Of a stretch of 15,154 nucleotides of DNA, positions 1 through 6,565 are shown in pieces. A program made the position numbers and the translations under genes. Source of the stretch: Entrophospora sp. SA101. Taxonomy: Eukaryota; Glomeromycota; Glomeromycetes; Entrophosporales; Entrophosporaceae. The stretch is from NCBI GenBank assembly GCA_958430865.1, contig CAUDNR010001100.1, positions 2,186 to 17,339 on the forward strand, read 5' to 3'. Under the pieces are notes generated by a model. The model did not search any database. It saw nothing but the letters and a program-made list of their open reading frames with translations, and was not told the origin of the DNA. How positions within the stretch are numbered: position 1 is the stretch's first letter; every line of letters starts with the position of its first letter.

Positions 1-669
1 TTCGTTAATGTTAGTTTCCTCATTTATCTTAGAGCTGATCTCAGTATCGACTTTTGATGGTTCAGTAATCCCATCATGCCTAGTATGATCCGAGATATTA
101 CCATCGATTTTTCCAGCTTGATCCATATTTTTTTTACGTATAAAATATTGACTGAGATTTTTGATAGGTTCACTAATTGCAGATATATCGTCAGACTTGG
201 TTATGGAACTTTGTTCCTCGCACAGCGTATTTTTTTCGTCGTCTCCACCAAGTACGGGGTTTGATATAGCCTCCGATTTCAGATACTCAAGTTCACTGAC
301 TTTCGAAGCTAACTCATGTTCTACTTCAGCTATTTTGGATTTGAGAGATGTGATCTCAGTTTCTTTTTTCGATGAGTTGTTTTGAATCGAAATCACATCT
401 TTCTGGGATGAAGACAACTTACCTTCCAATATCTCAATCATAGACTCAAGCGATCTAATTTTCTTAGATTTTATATCATTCTCAGCTTTGGACCCACCCA
501 GTTTTTTACTCCACGTCTTTCTATCCCGATCCCATCCCTTCCTTTCTCGATCAAAATTTTCCTCTTGCTTTATGTATTTATCCCGTAACTCACTGTTATA
601 GTTACGTAATTTAGAAGAAGATTGGAGGATACGATGTATTTCTTCCTCAAGATCTTTAACATATGTCAT
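1..669 (-). CDS. Coiled-coil protein, left paralogue (3' end beyond window)
   Basis: This is the left copy of the coiled-coil gene found complete at 3768-4643. The start is taken at the ATG whose complement is at 667-669 (MTYVKDLEEE), the position matching the right copy. The frame stays open to the window edge, so the C-terminus and any membrane anchor are not visible. The first 128 codons are identical in DNA to the right copy. After that the proteins diverge but stay in frame, with the left copy carrying about 8 extra residues after GGDDEKN and about 9 more further on. In-frame indels suggest the diverged part evolved as coding sequence. Function is unknown; what is seen is a long heptad-rich helix followed by an acidic, Ser/Ile-rich linker. 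Confidence 0.6.
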   Translation of the reverse strand, partial: MTYVKDLEEEIHRILQSSSKLRNYNSELRDKYIKQEENFDRERKGWDRDRKTWSKKLGGSKAENDIKSKKIRSLESMIEILEGKLSSSQKDVISIQNNSSKKETEITSLKSKIAEVEHELASKVSELEYLKSEAISNPVLGGDDEKNTLCEEQSSITKSDDISAISEPIKNLSQYFIRKKNMDQAGKIDGNISDHTRHDGITEPSKVDTEISSKINEETNINE

Positions 670-1102
670 ATCAAATAATAGATAATATAATAAAAAAATC
701 AATTAAATCACAAACTTCCGTTATCCACCTTTCTACCGAAACACAAAAAATGGTAAGTTTTTATTGCACTGCTTGTGGTCATACTAATCGAATGTTGACT
801 GAAGATATTAATCAAATACTAATAAAAAAGAATAAATCGAATAAAGATTAGATATTAATCGATATATCTAAATCGAATATTCACCGAAATAGAATTGGAT
901 GTTAACCGAATGAAGATTAAATATTAACCAATATATCTAAATCGAATATTTACCGAAATAGAATTAGATGTTAACCGAATGATCTAGATATATCGAAACA
1001 AAATTGGATATTTATCGAACAGTCTAGATATGTATCGAAACTAGATTGAAAAACTTTCGAATTTATATCTAAATATTTTTTTTATTTTTTATAAATAGAT
1101 CA
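285..1102. repeat. 818-bp direct repeat, left copy
   Basis: Read base by base, it matches 4259-5076 with a constant offset of 3974 and no mismatch that I can see. It covers the first 128 codons of the coiled-coil gene and its whole upstream region. The first difference on the left is T284 versus C4258. On the right the match stops at A1102, after which the transposase relic begins. Confidence 0.95.
845..982. repeat. Two tandem 69-bp repeats rich in CGAA motifs (left copy)
   Basis: The units are 845-913 and 914-982, both starting AGATTA and both containing TCGAAT, ACCGAAAT and ACCGAATG. A degenerate continuation with TATCGAAA and TCTAGATAT runs to about 1065. The same array is in the right copy at 4819-4956. 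Confidence 0.8.
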
Positions 1103-3413
1103 AAGGGAGTTGGCATTGACAGTTTCTTGTGATGGTTATCAAATCTTCCAACAAAAAACAGATGATAATTGGGTCTTTTTAGTAATAAATAACAATCTTG
1201 CACCAGAAGTAAGGGTGAAAAAAGAAAATTTAATAATAAGTTTTATTATACCAGGTCCCAATCAACCAAAAGATTTCAATTCATTTCTACAACCATTTAT
1301 TGAAGAAATGAAAATTCTACAAGGTTAAATTTTTTAATTTCATTAATTTGAATTCTTTTTTTTTGTATTTAATATGAATTTTAAGAGTTAAAATTAATTT
1401 ATTATAATTATTTCATAGATGGAATAGAATGCTATGATGCTTTGAATGATGAGTTGTTTCAATTAAAAGCTCACATCTTGGCTTGGACAGGAGATATACC
1501 TGCTGTAACAAAAGTTATGTGTTTCACAGGACATAATTCTTATCAGGGGTGTAGATTTTGCAAGATTGAAGGAAAATTGCTGACAAGTAATCGACATATA
1601 TATTATCCTTTACAAAACCATTCTACATCAAATCTTCCTCTTCGGGGCCATGAAGAAATTTTAAAAAATATTGATGAAATTAATGGTTGTGGATCAAATA
1701 ACCTCAAAGAGTCATTAATAAAAAAATATGGTAATTTCATTTTATTTAAATTTTTTATCTATTTGTATCTATTCTTAAATTTTTTTAATTGTTTTATCAC
1801 ATTATATAAATACCATTTTAATAGGGGTTAAAGAAAAGAGCATTTTATTTGAATTGAAATCTATAAGGTTTCCAAGATCTTTTCCACTTGACATTATGCA
1901 TTTATTTTTTGAAAATATGGCACAAATTTTGGTCTGGAAATTTTTATAAGAATGTTGATTTAGATGAAAATTATTTAATTGGCAAAAAAGATTGGAAAGA
2001 AATTGGTACTATTCTACATAATAACAAGTATAATATGCCCAGTAATGGAAGAATACCAAGAGATATATATAAACATTCAGCTGGTTATAAAGCTGAAGAG
2101 TGGTCTAAATGGATATTGCATTTTTCATTGCCATTAATTAAAGGTAGAATTGATGAAAGGTAATTATGATGATATTTATAAATTTTTAATTATATATATA
2201 TACTAATGAAAAATAAAGATTTTTGCAAGGATGGAATTATTTTGTAAAGGCAGCAAAGTTATGTATAGAACCACAACTTGAAGGAGATGAGCCAAACTTG
2301 ATTAAGGAGAATTTGGAAAATTTTTATTTAAGTTATATTGAGTAAAAATAAAAATTTTTGATTATTAAATATTATTTAATTTTAGTAATTATAATGAAGA
2401 TGGTAACCAAGAAAGATTAAGAATACATTTGTTAACATTTCATTACTTACTACATATAAGCAAGTGTATAGATGATTTTGGACCATGTTGTGGCTATTGG
2501 CAATATCCAATTGAAAGGCTTTGTGGGATGTTGTTACCATTAACAAAATCCAAAAAGGACCCATACAAAAATTTATTTAATAATATTACTTTATTGGAAC
2601 AATTCAATTTAATTAAATTTTTCCCTCAATATAGTACAATTTTTGAAGAATCTGTAGAGGAAAATAGGGGTTGGCCTTCCCATAGAGTATATGTTAATAA
2701 CAATTATGAAGGTTATGAATTCTATTCACCAAGTGTGAAGCATTCATTAAATAATAGTGAAGCAAATAAGTTAAAGGAATGTTATGGTGCCATTTATAAT
2801 TTAAATAATCAATATATAAAGGTAATCATTTGATTCAAATTCAGTTCCTTATGTTCAAGCACAATAATTAATTTCCTCAATTAATTTTATGACCTAGAAT
2901 ATTTCTCCTGATTGTCATAAGTATGCAAAAATGATGAACAAATATGGCCATATCATAAAATCTATATACTGTATAATGAAGATAAGAAGGAAAAAAGAAA
3001 AAATAATTATCTGGTTGCAGTATGTAATAATTTTTGTTAAATAATTAATTTTAATATCAAATGTAAAATGCATTCTAATATTTTTTTTCTTCGATTAGAT
3101 TAATATGACTATTGATTTAAATGCTAGAAGAAAAAATGCACCTCAAGATTTAAAAGAAGTAATTAAATTTGGAAAAATTTTATATTATATTATTCATAAT
3201 TATAATGGAAAAGACCATATGCTAGCACTAGTTCACTTCACTACTGATGTCATAACAGATGAATATGGTCTAAAATATTTTGAAGATTATGGCTCGAATA
3301 AATTTATAGAAATAATTGGAATTGACCATTGTGTAGGATTTTTATCTTTTAGACCACCAAATAGAAAAACTGAAATTAATTGTATAATTGATGATGATGA
3401 TATAGACTTTTAA
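1103..3413 (+). pseudogene. tnp2-family (CACTA-like) transposase relic with introns, 5'-truncated
   Basis: Exon pieces resemble the tnp2 transposase family in order: CDGYQIF...IPGPNQPKDF (1110-1323), FQLKAHILAWTGDIPAV with CFTGH and CRFC (1419-1730), FPRSFPLDIMHLFFENM (1825-1920), KAEEWSKWILHFSLPL (to 2159), FGPCCGYWQYPIERL (2386-2821), and a C-terminal domain 3099-3413. Frame-preserving GT-AG introns fit at 1324-1418, 1731-1824, 2160-2218, 2342-2385 and 3020-3098 (GTATGT donor); another begins at 2822 with an unclear acceptor. The gene has no start or N-terminal part, because it is cut exactly at the repeat junction 1102/1103. A frameshift lies near 1925-1934, just after FFENMA. An intact copy would be a cut-and-paste transposase; this one should be inactive. 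Confidence 0.85.
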
Positions 3414-3443
3414 ATAAAATCAATGCTGTATGCTCTTGTAATA

Positions 3444-3672
3444 AGAAATTTTCCATGTAAAACTGTACATTTTGGAATGGAAAATTCCCAAAATTTTCTG
3501 GTATAAAACCATACATTTTCCATACAGAAATTTTCCAGTACAAAACCATACATTTTCCATACAGAAAATTTTCCTTACATTTTCCGTACATTTTCCATAT
3601 CCAAAAAATCTTAAAACATGGAATTTGTATGGAATTTCAGAAAATGTATGGAAAATGTACAGAATTTCTGTG
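3444..3672. repeat. Subterminal-type repeats at the 3' end of the tnp2 element
   Basis: A short motif, ACATTTTCCATAC and variants, recurs several times. Two near-identical longer units start at 3505 and 3542, and an inverted version (GTATGGAAAATGTAC) is at 3646-3660. This lies straight after the transposase and is what CACTA-type elements carry near their ends. The inferred terminus is about 3672, because the complement there begins CACAGAAATTCTG and CACTA-group ends start with CAC. The matching left end is not in the window. ORFs across this block are repeat artefacts. Confidence 0.6.
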
Positions 3673-3767
3673 CTTATTTTTCATAGGGCTAAGATACTTA
3701 TATATTATTAATAATATTTTTTTTTTTCATACATGAATAATATCGAAGTTCAAATAGATAGTCTCAG

Positions 3768-4643
3768 TTATCCAATCCACATATCCAGTAACCGATCATG
3801 TTTTTTACTTATATTCCATGTACGTCTCAATACCATGAACCACATAACTGCGATAATTAATAGAACAAGAAAAATATATGCCGATAGAGGTGACATCAAC
3901 ATGCTTGTCATAACAGGGAGAGGCAGAGCCTCGAGACTAGGTCTCATCGCTCCTATTGGGATTTGAGGCATGACCTCTGATGCATTGGGTTTTATCAATA
4001 TATCTAGCATATTATCTTTGTTAATTTCGCTAATGCTAGTTTCATCACTTATCTTGGGGTCGATCTTGGTATCATTTTTTGGTAGTTCGGTAATCTCACC
4101 ATCGATTTTTTCCATTGGATCCATCTTTTTTCTGCATAGAAAATATTGACTAAGATCTTTACTAGATTCAATAACTGCAGATATATCATCAGACTTGATC
4201 ATATTTTTTTCATCATTTCCACCAAGTATGGGGTTTGATATAGTCTCCGATTTCAGACACTCAAGTTCACTGACTTTCGAAGCTAACTCATGTTCTACTT
4301 CAGCTATTTTGGATTTGAGAGATGTGATCTCAGTTTCTTTTTTCGATGAGTTGTTTTGAATCGAAATCACATCTTTCTGGGATGAAGACAACTTACCTTC
4401 CAATATCTCAATCATAGACTCAAGCGATCTAATTTTCTTAGATTTTATATCATTCTCAGCTTTGGACCCACCCAGTTTTTTACTCCACGTCTTTCTATCC
4501 CGATCCCATCCCTTCCTTTCTCGATCAAAATTTTCCTCTTGCTTTATGTATTTATCCCGTAACTCACTGTTATAGTTACGTAATTTAGAAGAAGATTGGA
4601 GGATACGATGTATTTCTTCCTCAAGATCTTTAACATATGTCAT
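3768..4643 (-). CDS. Tail-anchored coiled-coil protein, complete copy
   Basis: The protein is 291 residues from MTYVKD; an upstream in-frame ATG at 4674-4676 would add 11 hydrophobic residues, but the downstream start is preferred. Residues 1-130 are strongly heptad-like and charged (for example RERKGWDRDRKTW at 41-53), so a coiled coil is predicted. Residues 135-250 form a low-complexity acidic and Ser/Ile/Pro linker. Residues about 254-272 (LSAYIFLVLLIIAVMWFMV) form one membrane span followed by basic residues, which suggests a C-terminal tail anchor with the coiled coil in the cytosol. It is divergent from the helix-turn-helix gene at 5076, about 430 bp away. I do not recognise a named family. 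Confidence 0.75.
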   Translation of the reverse strand: MTYVKDLEEEIHRILQSSSKLRNYNSELRDKYIKQEENFDRERKGWDRDRKTWSKKLGGSKAENDIKSKKIRSLESMIEILEGKLSSSQKDVISIQNNSSKKETEITSLKSKIAEVEHELASKVSELECLKSETISNPILGGNDEKNMIKSDDISAVIESSKDLSQYFLCRKKMDPMEKIDGEITELPKNDTKIDPKISDETSISEINKDNMLDILIKPNASEVMPQIPIGAMRPSLEALPLPVMTSMLMSPLSAYIFLVLLIIAVMWFMVLRRTWNISKKHDRLLDMWIG

Positions 4644-5076
4644 ATCAAATAATAGATAATATAATAAAAAAATCAATTAAATCACAAACTTCCGTTATCC
4701 ACCTTTCTACCGAAACACAAAAAATGGTAAGTTTTTATTGCACTGCTTGTGGTCATACTAATCGAATGTTGACTGAAGATATTAATCAAATACTAATAAA
4801 AAAGAATAAATCGAATAAAGATTAGATATTAATCGATATATCTAAATCGAATATTCACCGAAATAGAATTGGATGTTAACCGAATGAAGATTAAATATTA
4901 ACCAATATATCTAAATCGAATATTTACCGAAATAGAATTAGATGTTAACCGAATGATCTAGATATATCGAAACAAAATTGGATATTTATCGAACAGTCTA
5001 GATATGTATCGAAACTAGATTGAAAAACTTTCGAATTTATATCTAAATATTTTTTTTATTTTTTATAAATAGATCA
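4259..5076. repeat. 818-bp direct repeat, right copy
   Basis: Partner of 285-1102. It ends on the A of the start codon of the helix-turn-helix gene, so the repeat carries the divergent upstream region and none of that gene's coding sequence beyond one base. Confidence 0.95.
4644..5075. promoter_or_regulatory. Divergent promoter region with CGAA-motif array
   Basis: A 432-bp AT-rich region between a minus-strand and a plus-strand start codon. It contains two tandem 69-bp repeats (4819-4887 and 4888-4956), then TATCGAAA-type motifs, giving about ten TCGAA/ACCGAA sites in about 220 bp. TATAAATA lies at 5064-5071, only 5 bp before the ATG at 5076, which is close for a classical TATA box. Clustered short sites beside a DNA-binding-protein gene suggest a binding array; that is inference. 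Confidence 0.5.
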
Positions 5077-5567
5077 TGACACAAAACTCTGAAAAAATAA
5101 TTCGATATCTGCGATCTGATGCAACTCCTTTATCAGATGATAATATACAAGATATCATTAATGCCAGAAATTTGATGAAACATGCATCAGAAGCTATGGC
5201 TATCAAATATAAAATATCAACAAGGCGTGTATATCAAATATGGAGGGAAAATCATCCTCCAATAGATCCTAGGGAAGTGATGTCGCAATCAAATATTGGC
5301 GGAGACAATACGATTAATAAAACCGATATGAGCATGAAAACTCGATCCATAAATCACATTACACATTCTGTAGAAACTCCTATCGTTACTTCAGATATAC
5401 AGATAAAGAGGAAAAAACTGAGATCTAAGACTAATCGAATTTTTGACCCATCTAATACTGCTGAAATTATAACAAAAAAAGATGACCTATATACTTTAAT
5501 CGAACGTAATCGTAAAGAAACAGAAGAAGCTGAGCGTGAAACAGAAAGGATTTTAGCCACGAAGTGA
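5076..5567 (+). CDS. Small helix-turn-helix protein
   Basis: The protein has 163 residues. Residues about 23-58 (DNIQDIINARNLM, then HASEAMAIKYKISTRRVYQIW) look like a homeodomain-like or transposase-type helix-turn-helix, with ISTRRVYQIW as the recognition helix. Residues 60-130 are polar and low in complexity, with a basic patch KRKKLRSK. Residues 138-160 form a charged helix rich in Glu and Arg. The likely role is DNA binding, either as a regulator or as an element-encoded factor, but no family is named with confidence. Its upstream DNA is the CGAA-motif array, so self-regulation is possible. The start is the first ATG, directly after the repeat end. Confidence 0.65.
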   Translation: MTQNSEKIIRYLRSDATPLSDDNIQDIINARNLMKHASEAMAIKYKISTRRVYQIWRENHPPIDPREVMSQSNIGGDNTINKTDMSMKTRSINHITHSVETPIVTSDIQIKRKKLRSKTNRIFDPSNTAEIITKKDDLYTLIERNRKETEEAERETERILATK

Positions 5568-5584
5568 CTGCTCCAGCAAATTCC
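5552..5584. repeat. Short imperfect direct repeat, copy 1
   Basis: TTTAGCCACGAAGTGACTGC followed by TCCAGCAAATTCC is closely similar to 5655-5687, where GCCACTGTGTGACTGCC is followed by TTCAGCAAACCC. This copy spans the 3' end of the helix-turn-helix gene, including its stop codon. Confidence 0.6.
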
Positions 5585-5586
5585 AA

Positions 5587-5769
5587 CTAATCTATCTTTG
5601 CTTTCTCTATATTGATATTGGTAATCTTTTCATTTAAGTTATCAGATTCTTTTTTATAGCCACTGTGTGACTGCCTTCAGCAAACCCGCAACTTTTTATT
5701 GAGTTCGATTAATTTAACATTGGAATCGAGTACTTCATATAGCGATTTTTCTAATTCCTCATAGCTCAT
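5587..5769 (-). pseudogene. Small coiled-coil ORF overlapping the protease stop, with in-frame TGA
   Basis: On the minus strand the protease stop TGA (5766-5768) overlaps an ATG (5767-5769) as ATGA. The new frame reads MSYEELEKSLYEVLDSNVKL, then IELNKKLRVC, and reaches TGA at 5677-5679 after 30 codons. The same frame then continues with helix-like sequence (YKKESDNLNEKITNINIEK) to a TAG at 5587-5589. Both halves are Leu/Ile/Glu/Lys-rich and coiled-coil-like, which suggests one gene of about 60 codons with an in-frame stop. It is the last gene of the gag-protease group. Function is unknown, and it may be a chance ORF. Confidence 0.4.
5655..5687. repeat. Short imperfect direct repeat, copy 2
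   Basis: Partner of 5552-5584. It lies inside the small minus-strand coiled-coil ORF and includes that ORF's in-frame TGA (complement of TCA at 5677-5679). Confidence 0.6.
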
Positions 5770-6269
5770 GCGTTTTTTTTTAACTCTGTATCCGTCTCTT
5801 CAGAAATAGATGGAATTGCATTAACATGATGTACCTCAATCTTATTTTCAACCTTGTGCATCGTAACTGGAATGTAAAAATCTTTTCCATTGCAATGAAG
5901 CTTCATTTCGGATTTAGGCCAATTCATTATACATTCATGTTTTTCAAGGAAAGGGTTACTTAACAACAATATAGGCATATCATATTCAATAATTACGAAA
6001 TCTAAATAAAATACACAATCTGGGGCTAGGGTTAACGGTACATTATAAACCATTCCAATTGATTTTGTTAGGACAGTGGACGCCCCCTTGAAATAAAACG
6101 TCACGCTTTTATCAATTTTTAAACCCAAGCGGTCAGCAATATCCCTAGACATAAGTAAAGTATTGGAACCAGGATCAATTATTATGGCTGAGAGAACTAA
6201 ACGTTTGATCTTACCCCAAACAGTTGGAACATCTATTACATCTTTATCCCGAACAAAGTTAATTTCCAT
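5766..6269 (-). CDS. Retropepsin-like aspartic protease domain (gag-linked)
   Basis: The 167 residues fit a retroviral-type aspartic protease. The active-site strand is LSAIIIDPGSNTLLMS (26-41), followed by IADRLGL; a flap-like stretch IGMVYNVPLTL lies at 71-81; and the second hydrophobic motif MPILLLSNPFLEKH (98-111) stands where families have ILG-x-DFL. The active site reads D-P-G-S instead of the usual D-T/S-G-A/S, so activity is uncertain. The frame is open upstream of this ATG to a TGA at 6372-6374 and beyond it to the Gag junction, so the domain probably belongs to a Gag-protease polyprotein. In retroelements this enzyme cuts Gag and Pol. No reverse transcriptase follows. Confidence 0.7.
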   Translation of the reverse strand: MEINFVRDKDVIDVPTVWGKIKRLVLSAIIIDPGSNTLLMSRDIADRLGLKIDKSVTFYFKGASTVLTKSIGMVYNVPLTLAPDCVFYLDFVIIEYDMPILLLSNPFLEKHECIMNWPKSEMKLHCNGKDFYIPVTMHKVENKIEVHHVNAIPSISEETDTELKKNA

Positions 6270-6565
6270 ATCTTCGATAATTTCTTCATCTTCAGTATTG
6301 CTTTGAAAATGGACTTCATTTATGGGATCTTTTGGAGAAAGTGCACTCTGTGTATTAGATTTCTGGAAATTTCATAAGATTTTACTTATAACCTCCTCTA
6401 ATAAAGCAGAATTTATAAACTCGCTTTGGATTATCTCACGAATTCGTTGCTCTAGTAAAGTTGAAGCGGGTTTTTGTGATTCATGTAGTGAAGCTCGTTT
6501 CGGAATTTGCTTTTGCGAAGATGTTTTATTTGATATCTTTTTAATAGGTAGACTAGGTCGCTCTA
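6270..6565 (-). pseudogene. Gag-protease linker in the protease frame, with one in-frame TGA
   Basis: In the protease frame the DNA upstream of its ATG codes for a plausible linker: ERPSLPIKKISNKTSS near the Gag end, then LLEQRIREIIQSEFINSALL, and LSPKDPINEVHFQSNTEDEE just before the protease. The only stop between the T8 run at 6566-6573 (A8 on the coding strand) and the protease is TGA at 6372-6374. The Gag frame instead ends at TAG 6553-6555. A +1 shift in the A8 run joins the two frames, so this is either a homopolymer indel or a frameshift site. Confidence 0.6.

Noticed and set aside
663..851. 62-residue ORF with CTACGHTN, present identically at 4637-4825
   Set aside because: Its start overlaps the coiled-coil gene start on the other strand and its conservation is explained by the 818-bp DNA repeat. 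One CxxC alone does not make a zinc finger. It could be real but is not supported.
3376..3711. ORFs on both strands with repeating YGKC/FPYRN-like peptides
   Set aside because: They are translations of the subterminal repeat motif, not proteins.
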